This document shows positions 12,789 through 25,352 of a stretch of 64,000 nt of DNA, one piece after another. Origin of the DNA: Bilabrum cf. latius (Eukaryota > Bigyra: Bicosoecida > Bigyra > Bicosoecida); contig OZ237735.1 in assembly GCA_965178125.1 (NCBI GenBank), positions 682,001-746,000 on the forward strand. The letters are read 5' to 3'. Every line of letters begins with the position of its first letter. Position 1 is the first letter of the stretch. Made by a program: the position numbers and the translations under genes. The notes under the pieces are model-generated. The model was not told where the DNA came from. It saw only the letters and a list, made by a program, of their open reading frames with translations, and made no database searches.

Positions 12789-14324
12789 TTAGCCCCGTTT
12801 CCTTGCCCCATCGCCGTTCTCGCCACCTCCAGCAGGTGCACCGGCGCTCTTGCCGAATCCAGCCTGCGGGGCCTGTGGGGCAGGTCCGCCGTCTCCAAAG
12901 TCGTAGTCCTGCAGGAACTCATACACGGAATTGATGATACCCCAAGATACGAGGCTTCTCGTGTAGTTCACGTGCACTCCCCGGAACAGCCCCTAGAAGC
13001 CCCCTCTCTCCCGGTGCACCGTTCTGAACGTGCCCCACAGGCTGGGGTGGGGCCCTCCTACCTGCGACTGTACCACGCTCTTTATCACGTTCAACGGGAA
13101 AAACAGCGTCGATATGCCCGCGCCGAGCAGCGCCCCCGTCACAAAGTTCCGGCCGATCTGCCAGGCGTGGCTCGGCTTGCCATCGGCGCCCACAGGGACA
13201 GGCATCATGTCGCGCACGGGCTCCCGGAAGATAAAGTACATGGCATTGGCCGGCCCGTTGCGCAGGAGGATGGGCAGCGTGCCCCTGTAGTACTCGCGCA
13301 GGCCGTGGGACCTCAGCTTGATGAACGCATCCATCATGTTCTCGTACCTGCTGGTGAAGTGCCGGTGCTGCAGCACGGTTTGGACCCGCTCGAGCGGAGT
13401 GAGGATGGCCTCCGTAGAGCCTGCCAACAAAGCTGCAGTGAGCTGCTGAGCCGCTGGCACGGAGTCAAACACTCCAAATTGATGGGTCTTCTTCAAGAAG
13501 TAGTCGTAGAGGCCGAACATGCAGCTCATAGTGAGCATTTTTTGAGCCAGCGGCGGTGCAAGCCCTCGATACAGGTGCCTCCAGCCCTCTTTCCGCATGC
13601 TCCTGGCCGCTTGCCACAGCGTCAGATTCTCAGCGGCCTATCTAAACATCAGCTTGTTTATGGGAAAAGTTGCCACAATGTTGACAAACGCAGCAATGGC
13701 ACCCCGGGCAAACTCTGGCCCGGACGATCCATTAGGATCCCTTCGTGGCACCGTCTTCCTAGGAACCGATCTCGATACCCCAGAAGTTGCACCATCTTTG
13801 GCAATCTATGCGGACAATGACCCACTCGGCGCTCCAGATAGGGCGGGAGCAGCACTGGTAGTTGCAAAAACAAGCGGCAAAGATGCAGATCCGAGTGGAT
13901 GTCTGAAGTAGCCAGAAGTCTAGGGTCGTGCCGATTCTGAGCCATAGCTTGGACCGCATAGTTCCTTAACAGGTATTCTATGCTCCAAGTAGTGCTTTGC
14001 GTGCCCAACGAGTCCTCCAATATACCGCTTCCCCTCATCTATCGCAACTCTAGCTCCCTTGCCAGCACGAAAGACGCTACCACAGAGACCTTCCATATTA
14101 ATTTCAAAGTTTAGCAGACGTAAAGAACTGGAAGCCGCACTCGAGGATGAGCATGAGCTCCAGCTAGTTGTATTTGAGCCGACAGATAGCCTTCCTTGCG
14201 CAGCCCGTGATTCAACGCCAGCAAGCCAGTTTGAGGGAGCTGCCCTGCCTACGTACGTTTCCTAATGACCATATTCGAACCTCCCGGCATTTATGGTCCC
14301 AATTGAAGGCAGAGTACCATCCAT
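12789..14324 (-). CDS. SLC25A51: Mitochondrial carrier, SLC25A51/52 type (NAD+ carrier family)
   Basis: The SLC25A51 family imports NAD+ across the inner mitochondrial membrane. The frame yields 511 residues from ATG 14324 to TAA 12789-12791. An alternative start at 14096 would drop 76 low-complexity residues. The carrier core begins at FPINKLMFR and carries [52 protein letters not shown] and [16 protein letters not shown], each nearly word for word the SLC25A51 pattern. Five TAGs are in frame. The one at 13638-13640 falls in [12 protein letters not shown], where the human protein has FRQQ. The one at 12993-12995 precedes GLFRG. The N-terminal 180 residues are an unusual extension for a carrier. 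It is convergent with GnT-I. Confidence 0.92.
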
Positions 14325-14765
14325 GTCGGCTACCGCAGGATGCTGTCAATCGCAAACAACCTTAAGTCAATGTCACGTACCTACAGTTACGTTGATCTAC
14401 TGTCAATAGTAGTCAAAACTACAGTTCCGATGCTCCTTACAGCTGGTGAGAGACTTAGATCGCAAAAACACCGCACGTGATCGGCACGCAACTCAGCAGC
14501 AGACAGCAGTCTATCAGCTTAGCTAGTGCAGCAGCAGCTGTGTCTGTACCTACTACTTGACAAGTAGAAAAGAGTGGCTGCTTCAAAACTGCCCCCTTGC
14601 GACAAAGAGGGGCTTATGCCAGGTTGCAAGAAGTGTCTTGTACCACGAGAAGTTGCAACCGCCGCGTCGCCGGCGCTCCTGTCGCTCCCGAATCCGGGGA
14701 TCAGCTGAATAGCTGTTTGCACCTGACAAGTCAACATACGCGGTTATCGTCATTCTTAATGCAAG
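14325..14765. other. Intergenic region upstream of the carrier gene
   Basis: This 441 bp lies between the carrier start and the 3' end of the IRE1-like gene. I see no gene. A TTGCGAC (reverse of GTCGCAA) is at about 14598-14604. Confidence 0.45.
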
Positions 14766-17700
14766 TTACCTTCTTCTTCCTGTTCTTCCGCGGCTGCTAC
14801 GACCATTCTCCCGCTCGGTGGCGCCTGGATCCCCGACCGAAGATCGCCTGCGATGACCGCGGGGCGCACTACCCCCATCCCCAGGCTCTTTGCGCCCGCG
14901 CCGGCTCCTTCGACGCTAGCCACGCCGAGACCGACTCCTCCTGTCACGATGCCTCGCCCCTGACTGGGCCCCGACTCGTACTGCCCCCGATAGGCTACCT
15001 CTCGGAGACTACAGCCCTCCGGCCATTCCGTGGCGAGACACCGTCTCAGGAGCCGCACCGGAATGCGATGCACTCCGCTGCCTACCACCGTGCCGAGCTG
15101 CCCACCCGCCAGTCACGGCGTGTCCATGCACACCAGCGCGCACCGCCATCACGACCTTCCCATCCCCAGGCACCCCTCCACGTGTGCCAGCTGCGGCGTG
15201 CGCTCCTTCAGTGGAGCTGGCGGGCACTCCCGGCTGGTGCCACCTGCCCCGCATCGAGTGCTCGTGCAGCGACGCTGTCGTCCCAGTCACCTCCGACAGA
15301 ACAGTGCTGCCTGCGCTGGAGCTCGTCACAGACCCGGCCTCCCCCTCCTCTCCACTCGTCACACCTTCCTCTGTCCCCTCGTCCGACGACCGGCTCGCCA
15401 GCTGTGCCCTGGGCTCTGCACTCTCGCCGACCGCGCCGAGCACTCCGAACCCCAGTGCACCAGACGTGCCGGCAGCGGGCGTCCCCGGCCCACTGACGGC
15501 CTCGCTCTCTGAGCTGAGCCCAGACACCTCACCCGTCAGCAGAGCTCGGTACATGCCTGCATGCACGCCGGGCCGGGGCGGGCCCCACCCGTCCCCGTCC
15601 TCTCCCGAGAAGTACCCCGCGTTCTCCTGCGCCCGCACGCTCCTCGCCCTCTCCTCCAGCACGTCGGCCGCCTCTTCCCCAGAGGAAGGGAAGCGCCCGA
15701 GCCCCAGCGCTGCAGCGTCCGAACCATGCCCCGTCGAATCTGACGAGGGGGCAGCAGCATCAGCAGCATCAGTAGCAGCATCAGCGGCGGCACCAGGAAG
15801 CTCAAAGCTTGTCAAGTCCTGCGCATCCTCATAATCTCCGCCTAGTTCAGTGCCAGTCAAGCGTGGCTAAGGCGGCAATCTGTGGGTCTCCGACCCCAGC
15901 ACCTGCATGACTGGCTTCAGCTCTGGGCTCCTCCCAATAGAAGCTTCTAGGCCTTGCGCATCCCGCTGCTGACGCTCCTGCAGCGCCCTCTCCTGCTGTT
16001 CGTCGTAGCGCAGGGTAGACCAAGACTTTTGCCGCTCGCTCTCTATGGCAGATAAAACGGCCTGCCCACGGTACTGGGTAGAAGTACCGCTGGGCTACGG
16101 TCCAGAGTAGTTGCTCGTGTCGGTTGCCATGCTAATCGAACGCTCCGGTGCTCCTCCTGCACTAGCATCAGCACCAGCGGCAGAGACAGAGGCAGAGGCA
16201 GAGGCGTTTGTCTGCCCCGAGGAGGAGGCATTGTCAACGCCATCGGGACTGCTCGTAGAACTTGCCGATGCGGAGCCTGCCGTGCCAGCATCCTTCGCCG
16301 AGGCAGACGCTGCACCAGGCGCTGCAGCCAGCATCTTCCGACGCACGTCCGCACCCTAACCCATGGCCACCTGACGCGAGAATTTGCCGCCGAACTTCTG
16401 ATCCACGCACCAGAGATCCACAAACAGCCAGCCGGCGTTCTCTCTAATGTAGTCCTCGATTGACTCGAAGCTTGGAAACACTCCATCTCGCACGGACTGG
16501 GGGCCATGCACGAACATGTTGCGGAGGTAGTGCACCAGGCCGAACAGCGGCCATCCGTGGTGCACCCACTTCTGCTCGTATTCGCGAGGGGGAAAGTGCG
16601 TCCGCCGCCCCTTCTCGGATTCCCAGCCCTCGGGGCCGAGGGTGGCGGGCGGCGGTAGTGCCCTGAACCAAGAGTTGCCACCGAGTCTTGCCCGCACCCG
16701 GCGCTCCAGGGACCTGGCGAACTGGATCTCGCGCTGCCTCTGCTTCGCCCTCTCCCTGTCCGCCTCGCGCTAGACCCGAGAGGCTTCTCTCTCCGCTGCA
16801 GTAGGGCGGTGGTCGCGCTGCTCCCTCCTGCGGTGCCGCTCCTGGCTCTTGCTGCGGCGCCCCATCCCGCGAGCCCTGTGGCTATCCCGGACCTCGATGC
16901 CCTCTGCCACCAGCACCAGAAGTCGGAACTGCGCTGCCCTCGGCCAGAACAGTACGTGTTGGGTCAGTTCATGCACAGGCTGCCTTCGCCTGTGGTCGTG
17001 GTGCATGAGCCGAGACACGAGGTCCCGGGCGGCGAACTCCTGCCTCGAGCTGAGACCGGTCAAGTCTGGCTTCGACCGGCACCGTATGCCCCTCACCCGC
17101 TCCTCGGCAGTCTTACCGTACGGATGCTGGCCTCCAGTCATCACAAAGTGAATCAGGCATCCTAGAGAGAAACTGTCCCTGTACTGCGCCTCTGCCTCGG
17201 CCTGCACGCCGGTGAAGTAGTCCGATCGGGTTGGCCTGCCCAGCTCAGTCGGTCTCTTGCTGCTGCTGCTACCGTCTCCTGATCGACGGGCCCACGCCCG
17301 AGAGTACTTCTTCTGCTGACCGGTCCTATGGCCGCGCCGATGGCCGCCCCTTGCATCAAGCTCCTCCTCCTCCTCTGCCAGCTCGGCCCCAATGCGTCGC
17401 AGCCGGTCTACTTCTGAATCCGCGCGCATCTGCAACGAACGCTCAGAGTCCGTGGTGGAGCCGTTCGAGCCACCGTCATGACACAGCGGCTCAAAATCTG
17501 TGGCACTCAATGCCCAGACTCCATCGTGGTCTGCGAGCTCCTCGCCGAAAGCACCAACCGGCCCGCTCACGGCATGCGTGCGCCTCTGCTCTGGAAGCAT
17601 GCCGCGCCTAAGCTGCCTGGGGTACTCGGTCCATTCGTCAAAATCCTCGCGACGGACGTAACCCCCCAATATAGATCCGTCCTGCGTGATCTTCCCAACG

Positions 17701-19280
17701 CTGAATCGCCTCGTACGATTTCTCTTCGGTGCAGCGCGGCCAGATGCAGCGGCGGCTTTGCCCGCATCTCGACGATCAGCGGCCGGCGGCTCCTCCTCCT
17801 CGATTCCTCCTTCTCCTAAATCGTCATCATTGTCGCTGCTACTACCATCCCCCGCTGGATGGATACCTGGCCCGTGAACGGATGCGGGCGGGGTTGCAGC
17901 AGGCTGCATCAAGCGGAGACTGGCAGCCGTGCGGTGGATCGCACCCCGCACCTGCAGCTCTGCGATCTTTACCGTGTCCCCGCGAATTAGCACGTTGCTC
18001 GGCTTGAGATTGCGATGGAATACAGCCCGTAGGCCAGCAACTCCCCTGGGTCTGTGCAGAAAGGCCACACCCTCGCACATCTGCCTGCACACCTCTCGCC
18101 TGACTCCCCTCAGCTCTCTTGAAGTCCGCACTGGCCGGAGGATGGGCATCACCGGCGGCCTCAGAGCCCCGATGGCGGCTTGAGCCCGCGCCATCGCAGC
18201 TTCATCACGCTCGTAGACCGCCTGGCTGCATGCCTTCAGGCAAGCATCCACCCGCTGTGCATCCTGCACGAAGTCACGGAGCGAGCCGTCGCACGCCTCC
18301 AGCACCACGCACAGCACCGACCCTGGCCCGAGTAGCGGGGGCATAGCGCTAGCGGTATGGTTCTGCGTGCTTGAAGACTATTGGCTGCTAATGCTGTCTG
18401 CTTGGCTGCTGACGAGCACGCCGCTACTGCTCTTGCCCACAGCACCCACAGCACCAACAGCACCCACAGCACCCACAGCACCCACAACGCCTCCCTCCCT
18501 CACGTGCCCCACCCCGCTCCCTTGCCCTGCGCCTTCAGTGCCACCTATCGATGATGGCTATGTCTTGCTCCACTAACCTCCCGTGCTGTCTCCATCCGCT
18601 CCCATGGGGCGCGAGCTGGCGCTGCCATCGTCGGCCTGGTCCTCCGCGGCCAAGATGCCCTGCCGCTAGGACTGCTGGAGAGTGGCGACCGGCGTCACCG
18701 ACATGCCTTTGGCCTTAACAGAGACTTGCTTGCTGATTTTTAAAGCTGGCTCAGATGTATGCGATGCATTGAGTGCCGTGCCAATAGAGGGACCGGCAAT
18801 GCGAAGCGGGCTTGGAGCTCCCGCAACAGCGGGGAAGGCAGACTCGCTACGGGACGACTTAGGACTATGCAGGTCGCTGCGAATTCCAGGAGCCAAATTA
18901 CCTGGCAGTATGACTTCTACCTATCCATTCGATCTCCTCCTGGATTTGTGCAGCAGCTACTGCACAGCCGATCTTCCGTCGCTGCCTTGCATTTGCAGGA
19001 CCTGGGCGGTGGTCATTACCTAGCACGTGTACGTTCTCAAGTAGTGGTGGCCCCCAGATCGAAGTGTCAAAGCATCTTCAATGGCTGCAGAAAGCGCTAC
19101 ATTCGCAGCTATGCCGCTTGTATCTGCAAATGGTGCGTGTATTCGCTTCACCACAACACGCCGCCCGCAGAAGGCTGCAGAGAGTGTCTGCTCTCCTAGC
19201 TTTGACAGAGTATGCGCCCTCGTCCTTCTATCAACGTTCGTAAATCGTATCTCTCCGTTCCATGGGTACACGAAGTCCAT
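14766..19280 (-). CDS. IRE1-like pseudokinase with KEN-type RNase domain, lacking a luminal domain
   Basis: The frame gives 1504 residues, with about a dozen in-frame TAGs. IRE1 is the ER stress kinase/RNase. Here the ATG at 19280 opens almost directly on the kinase N-lobe (GRRVVVKRI, Lys near residue 44), with no signal peptide, luminal sensor or membrane segment. A long low-complexity insert follows, then VVLEACDGSLRDFV. The catalytic loop is HRNLKPSNVLI near residue 423, so the usual Asp is Asn, and VKIAEL replaces the DFG region. Hence it is probably a pseudokinase. The FSLGCLIHFVMTGGQHPYG and VLFWPRAAQFRLLVLVAEGI blocks match the IRE1 C-lobe/KEN junction. HYLRNMFVHG (about 918-926) keeps the Arg-Asn-x3-His spacing of the IRE1/RNase L nuclease site. 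The remaining C-terminal 500 residues are low-complexity. An in-frame TGA lies upstream of the ATG. Confidence 0.8.
18437..18493. repeat. 9-bp coding minisatellite
   Basis: Tandem CACAGCACC units code for a Val-Gly-Ala tract in a linker of the IRE1-like protein between the kinase N-lobe and the rest of the kinase. Confidence 0.7.
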
Positions 19281-19409
19281 GATTTTGCTGATCTCGCACG
19301 CACAAACGTGCCGGTGGTCCAGCAGTTGTCACACGCCCCCAAGTGAAACTGCCCGGGATTGCAAAGAGGATGCACCTTTTCAGGATATGATCGGGAGTGA
19401 TGCACTGAG

Positions 19410-20534
19410 ATGGTATTGATCTTGGAGAATGGTGTGCGCATGCCTGTGGACAGGCCAGCCCTGGTCCTAAGATCTCCGCAACGTGTCCCCAGGCATGGAG
19501 GCATTCGGACTCCAGCTGTACTGCGGAATCTTGTTGAAATGCTGGGTGTGCGAGACATTATCTCTTTGATGAGCAGCAACCGGGGCATCTTGCAGCTAAT
19601 ATCCAAGAACCGGTCGTTCTTGGACTTGCCAACAAGCCAATTGCCGGTGACCGCCGACAGCAACTACCCGTTCGGTATTCGTCGTGGGTCGCCTTTCTGG
19701 AAGTGGTACTCGACAAAGAAATACGAAAAAGTACTGAGGTGTTGCATTGCTTCGCTCTCTGCGCGGTCGAGTCTGCGCTAGCTCGATTTTGGCGGGGCAG
19801 CCGACCCGTGGACAATGCAAGGGATCTTCTCATCCAAGGACGGACTTCAGATCCCTGCCTCGCTCGGTGCGATGTACATGCACTGGGGAGGCCATCTTGG
19901 ATCCAGTGCCTCCCTCTCCGGGAAGACAGTACTGGGATATTTGCTGTTGCAGCCCGAGGAGGCCGCATCTAGCAGGCGCGCCATGCTGCTGGACGCAGCC
20001 ATTCGAATGCAGCTGGGAGCAGCGATTGCTCCGCTAGGCCTGATCCCCGATGATCTTCTGCCAATCACGCGCGATACCAGCACTCACAGTCTTTTTGTTG
20101 TCTGTGCTCGCTCAGTCACGTTGATGCGGGGCCTCAGCAGTGCCAGTGGGGCAGCTGCGTGTGGACCTGCCAGCCGTGCATGCGGTCGAGCCAAGGATCA
20201 TGATGGGCCTGCAGCTGTGGTGTTAGCATAGTCAGCTGCGGCCATGGACGAAGAATATTCGACAGGGCCGCCCCGCAGAGCTGGGGAACACGGCGATCCC
20301 AAGGCCAAGGCAAGCGCTGCTAGTGCCACCAGTGATGACTAGGAGGCTGCCAGCGCCAGCTCGGGGGCAGCCCGGGGGGCCTATTCTGCAGCTCGCTAGC
20401 CGCTAGCTTCGGCCGCTCCATGCCGTCCTGAGTCCAAGGTGGCCCCGATAGGATGCGTTTTGCGCATTCAGTCGCTATCGGCGCACGTGATTGCACGGAG
20501 TTTTTCGGATTTTATGGTGAAGGCGGCATTCTGA
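19410..20534 (+). CDS. Unrecognised protein
   Basis: The frame runs from ATG 19410 to TGA 20532-20534 (374 residues), with four in-frame TAGs (19779-19781, about 20229, 20340 and 20397). An in-frame TGA lies 10 bp upstream of the ATG. The first 250 residues look globular, with YPFGIRRGSPFWKWYSTKKY and ASLGAMYMHWGGHLGSS as distinctive stretches. The tail is Ala/Ser-rich. I could not assign a family. A 51-bp intron at 19731-19781 is possible but has a poor acceptor compared with the rest of the window, so I read through. It is divergent from the IRE1-like gene (129 bp) and convergent with the OSCA-like gene. Confidence 0.5.
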
Positions 20535-20631
20535 TGCGTACGGTAGAATATGGCTCCAATCCTTCACTTTCAAGACACAGAAATTATTCTTACTTTATCA
20601 TCATCAAAATCATGCATGAAACGCTGCATCA

Positions 20632-23600
20632 TCAGCTCTCCGCATCCCCCACGTCCTCCAAATCACCGGCACCCGCTCCAGACGCAGCCCCACTAGCGCC
20701 GCTCCCCTCCTTGGCCATCCACGCGCCCTCCCCCCCGTCGGCCCCTACAGCAGTCGAGGCCTGTCTGACCTCTCCGCCTTTGTTGGGGGCCAAAGATCCC
20801 TCCGATGATGCGCCGCCGCGCGTTGCACCAGCCGCTCCTCCTGCATCGACACCTTCCTTGGATTCACGCACTGCCGCACTCGCGCTGGCTGCACTGGCCG
20901 CGCTACTACGCCCCGATTGGAAAGGATCCGCCTCTGATCCGTCACTGTCTTGGTCGTTCATGCCTGCCCTCTGGTGTTGCTGCCGGAGCACTGCCTGCGC
21001 CGGCGTCTCCTCCGCTTTCCTGACAGCAGCAGCGTGCACACGGCCCACCTGCAGCCGCATGCGCGCCTGCCTCTGGGCCATCATGTGCTCCTGCTGCTTC
21101 TCCTGCAAGGCGATCCTCTGCCTCCATTCCGCAATGGCCTTGGCACGACTGATGCCCTTCTCCAGCGTGTGCACCTCCTTGGCGATGCGCGCATTCGCAG
21201 TCGCCACGTAGCTGGCAGTGGACACGTCCGAGATGACCTCCCAGGTCTTCATTCTCTCGCCCCGGCGATGAGGCCTGCCCATCACGTCGCCGTCATCCGG
21301 CCACACCCGAATCTTTTTCTGGCACCTCCCACCTCGGATGGGATCCGGCACGATGCGCCACCCCTCGACGTGCTCATCGCCCCCGAGGAAGTGGTGCACT
21401 CCCGGCTCGAGCTTGGCCTCGTACAGGCCAGTGTACGGGGGGTTGTACTTGAGTGGTGGCATCCCGTCCTCGTCCTCTTCGTCGTCCTTGCCCGCAGTGC
21501 AGAGGTACCCGCACGTGATGAGCGCGATTAACCGAGTCAGCAGGCCCCATAGCAGAGGGCCAATCGTGTACTTGAGCAGCAGCCAAATGAGCACCACAAG
21601 GAACACCGCAAGCTCCGGGAGCGTGTTCTCTCGCGTCAGCCTCTCCACCAGGTCAGCGTCGCTGTTCTCGCTAGTCACCTGCACGGCCGATTCATAGGAT
21701 GAGGCCACCCCGCCGAGGCCAGCCCGGTCGGCAGCCGATCCCTCGCCAAATACTGGCCTAGATGCGAGCGTTTGGTCTTCCTGGTACATCCACAGGGCCG
21801 TTACGGCATGCAAAAGGAGACCGATGGGCAAAATCTCCAGGGCAAGCTCGATGAGCATGGCGCGCATCGGTGGGGGCTTGCCCATCTGCCTCAGGATCAC
21901 GAACTTCTCGGACCAGTACTGCAGGAAGCACGCCACCGCGGCCACGGGCAGCAGGATGGGCAGTCCGGCCGAGAAAAACATCGTCACAAGGATAGTGTTT
22001 AGCAGGGTGGGCAGCCTCACGCTCGCATCCCACACCGGTTTCTCAAAGACCTGGTCAGCCTCCTCCTGCGTGACGGCACAAGACGCCCTGCACCTCCTGA
22101 CGGGGCCCAGGAGGCAGTCCACGAAGAGTGGCTGGAAGGGGGGCACCACCGCGTTGATGAGCATCGTGTACACGATGGTCACGCCCGGACCCACGTACCA
22201 CCGAGGGGTCATCGAGTCGAAGTCACCCGAGAAGACCGGGAGCCATCCTGGCAACTGCTCCGATACGGCGGGTAGCCTGGCGTTCACCAGCAGAATCAGC
22301 AGGGCGGTGTTGAGGAACGTGGAGATCGTGGTCTTCCAAGCCACGGCGCGCAGCTCTTCCTGCGTTGAGCTGTGCCGCTCCCACCTTGTGATGGCCTGCA
22401 GCACGTACCGCAGGGCCAGGTTGATCACCACGATGATCAGCGACGCAGCGATGGCGCTTGCCTGCGCAAACGCGTAGGATTGCCCGAACTCGAAGCACGA
22501 GTCCCGCTCCGAGTCAATGATCTCTTTGGCCCCGGAGAAGATGCCCTGGTTCTGGATCGCCTGCGTCAGTCGGCTGAAGCAGTAGCACGCCAGTACCGTC
22601 GACCTGGGCACCTCGTCGCCGTCAGGCAAAGCGCACTTGTCAGTGCTCCGAGTCGACACGCACTTGTTTGTCAAGCAATCTGGAGTCGTAGATTGCGCCT
22701 GAAGAGTGGCGTTGCTGTAGACGGGAGCGGGGATATAGGTGGAGGGTGCTCCGCTGAAGGAGCCCTCCTGCTCCATGGTCATGCCCGCCGAATCCGCAGG
22801 ACTCGCGACCCATTCGAGGAAAACCGAGCTGCCGCCGTTCTGACGGCACTGCTCGTCCTCATCTCGATTCCTACGAAGAGTTGCAGAGTTGGGGAGCTCC
22901 TGGCCGGGCCAGTACGTCTCTGGCAAGTCGCTCGAGCACACCGCGAAGTTGGGCAGCGTCTCGAGGTACTGAGACTGGGCGAAGTGAGCGGCAAAGATGA
23001 AGATGAACGACACCACCAGCAGCAGCACCATGCACGTGTTGATCATGAACTGCCTGCAGAACCTCTCCGCAATTGGTGTCTCGAGGTTCTCGTGGATCAC
23101 GTCGTCGGGCTCGGGAGCGGGCTGGACCGTGATGGGCCACCGCTCCAGTCGCAGGAGCTGCCTGGCCGGTTGCGGCATCTGCACCTGCCCTGCCTAGGGC
23201 GTGGCCCCAGCCGGTGCTACCCTGGCCGACGCTCCTGCGTGTGACATGTTGGCCGGGGGGTTCCTGTACACGTGCCTCTCGAACTGTAGGGGCGTGGCCT
23301 GCATCCAGTTGCCCCAGAACGTGTCGCTGCCCCTGTAGTCCGCCACACACCTCCTGAAGGACTCCTCGTTCTGGAAAATGACAAAGGCGCCCACGCAGTC
23401 GCTGGAGCTATGCTGCAGCGCGGCTGCGTGAATCGAGTCGAGCTGCCTCTCGAGCCCCTCCCTCTCCTGCTCTGCCTGTATGAGCAGCTTGTCGTTGGAG
23501 TGCTAAGAGTCCGGCATGTACTTGCGGACCAATGCCCGTGCCCTGCGGATCTTGACCAGCAGGGGCTGGATCTCCTTATACTGGCGAATGAGATCTCCGT

Positions 23601-24699
23601 TGGGGTTGACGATTGCGACCTCTGCCACCCATTTGCGCAGGTAGGCCTTGTTGGCCGTGTTCTCGCAGTTGAGGACCGGTGCGATGATGGTGCCCCCGGG
23701 ACCGAGGCACCTGCGGAGCTCTTTGCGCTGCTTTCGCTCCAGTCCAATATCAATGTCCGGCTCCTCGCCCGTCTGCTCCGCCCGCAGAAGCGCCTACCGC
23801 TCGATGGAGAGGATCTCACCAGCGATCTGGCGCGCTGCGGTCGTCGGCGCCTTGTACTGGCGACGGCGCTCGGGTTTCGCCCGGCTGCAGCAGCAGCAGC
23901 ACGCGTGGCCGGGAAACGTCCAGTCTGGATTTCTAAGGTCGTACAGCCGATTAAAGTGAAAGAGCACCTGCTCGTGGGTGGCGTCCCTTGGCAGGTTGCG
24001 CACGTAGATGGCGTAGTCGGCGGCGCTGGTGTTGTTGTCGCCTACGATTGAAGTCACGTGGCGGATTCGGCAGCTAATGAACCAAAGCAGAATTGCAAAT
24101 CCGATCGAAATGACGACATCCACTCCCGTGATAATGAGCGAGGCGTCTTCCAAATCGAAAAAAACTCCCGTGAACGCCATCTCAACTTGGAAGGCGGTGT
24201 TGCACGCCTCTGACCTCTGTCCAGACTCGCACGCGGTCACATTCAGTTCGAGTACTGATTCTTGGCTGGGGCCCAGGTTGCCTACGGAAAATAGCGACGT
24301 CTGAAGCACGTCAATCTCTTCCTTTGGAAGCCTGTCTCCTCCGTAGCACAGCAGCAGAGCGGGAGCTGCCACTATCGTGGCTAACAGAAAGAAGCAGCCA
24401 GAGTACATGATTATGCGAAAGTACATACCGACCAGGACTCCCATGCTCGAAAGCTGCTGAATGTCGGTGCAGATCGAGCCGCTCCCGCCATCGAAAACGG
24501 AAGCAAGGCTGACTTTCTCTGCCTGGTCCACACTTGGTGGCTTCCACACGATCCCGCGATCTCTCCAATCTTCTCCACCTAGTCCATCATCGTCGTGCTA
24601 CTCGTACGCTGCTACCTGGGCTAGTCCAGTGGGTTGCTGTTCGGCACGCTCCAATACCTCTTCAGGAACCTCATTCTCGCTGCTGTCGTGCCCTTTCAT
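20632..24699 (-). CDS. OSCA/TMEM63/CSC1-type osmo- or mechanosensitive cation channel
   Basis: This family forms stretch- or osmotically gated cation channels in the plasma membrane or endomembranes. The frame gives 1355 residues from ATG 24699 to TGA 20632-20634, with TAGs near 24600, at 23794-23796, near 23503 and at 23194-23196. There are membrane segments near the N-terminus (about residues 90-115 and 180-205). An RRM-like cytosolic segment (YAIYVRNLPRDATHEQVLFHF) is followed by a coiled-coil loop, then the family signature APEPDDVIHENL just before a membrane block of many helices. The C-terminal 250 residues are low-complexity and cytosolic. It is larger than plant or animal members (about 750-800). 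The start is supported by an in-frame TGA further upstream. It is divergent from PIG-Y. Confidence 0.85.
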
Positions 24700-24831
24700 C
24701 TCGGGACAACTCTACCGCTTCTCGCTGATTCGTATATGGGATAATTTTCACCTTCGCCTTGCAAAAACGCAAGTTATTCAAGCAATGGGCGAGGTGGGGC
24801 CGTGTAGAAGCGCGAAACCGACCAACCGGCT

Positions 24832-24851
24832 GTCGCAAGCGCCGGTCGCAA
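24832..24851. promoter_or_regulatory. Paired GTCGCAA motifs in a divergent promoter
   Basis: GTCGCAAG and GGTCGCAACC occur 13 bp apart (24832 and 24844), with a further TTCGCAACG near 24865, in the 230 bp between the OSCA-like and PIG-Y starts. Confidence 0.45.
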
Positions 24852-24929
24852 CCGAACGGACTGCTTCGCAACGAAGGTTCGACGAGGGTTCGATTGTCAG
24901 GCCAGGTAAACTTCCGCTCGTAAACACGG

Positions 24930-25348
24930 ATGGTTTCAACAAATCACGATGCAGATAATGCTTACTTAAGACAGGGTCTCGTTCCTGTCGCATCGCTTGG
25001 ATTATCATCGGCTCTGCGATTTCTGTGGCTAGATGATGGCATGCTCATTTCGATTGCCTCTACTCTCGCTTGTTGCGTGGTCCTGTGAGCTCATGATTGC
25101 TTCTGCTCGCGTTACAATTCTACCCATTATTGGATTGCAAGATGGCTGGTGCCGAGCTTTGCCGTGTCCATGTCCGTCGCAGGTACGCAGCAGTCATCTC
25201 GAAGCTGCTACCTGCAACTGGGCACCCCGTGCTCGACGCAGTACGGAATGACACGTACTATTGTGTCCTTATCCCATTGCTAGGCATCCCTTTGTTTCTG
25301 TTTTCATACCTGAACTGGCTAAGCTTCAAGCTGTTCAGGCACAACTGA
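24930..25348 (+). CDS. PIGY: PIG-Y-like subunit of GPI-GlcNAc transferase
   Basis: PIG-Y is a tiny two-pass ER membrane subunit of the enzyme that starts GPI-anchor synthesis. I read two exons, 24930-25084 and 25183-25348, around a 98-bp GTGAGC..CGCAG intron, giving 106 residues. The first membrane helix spans the junction (MLISIASTLACCVVL then YAAVIS). The second ends in the diagnostic SYLNWLSFKLFRHN; human PIG-Y also ends in KLFRHN. The splice restores one frame and the expected two-helix layout; an unspliced start at 25142 would lose the first helix. No TAG is in frame. The stop lies 4 bp from the stop of the convergent neighbour. Confidence 0.82.
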
Positions 25349-25352
25349 GCAC

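Noticed and set aside
19731-19781. A 51-bp intron in the unknown gene at 19410
   Set aside because: The donor GTACTG and acceptor CGCTAG differ from the window's usual sites and the length is below all others; the frame is open without splicing when TAG is Gln.
20632-23819. Many shorter frames on both strands over the OSCA-like gene
   Set aside because: They are out-of-frame shadows typical of GC-rich coding sequence, without domains.
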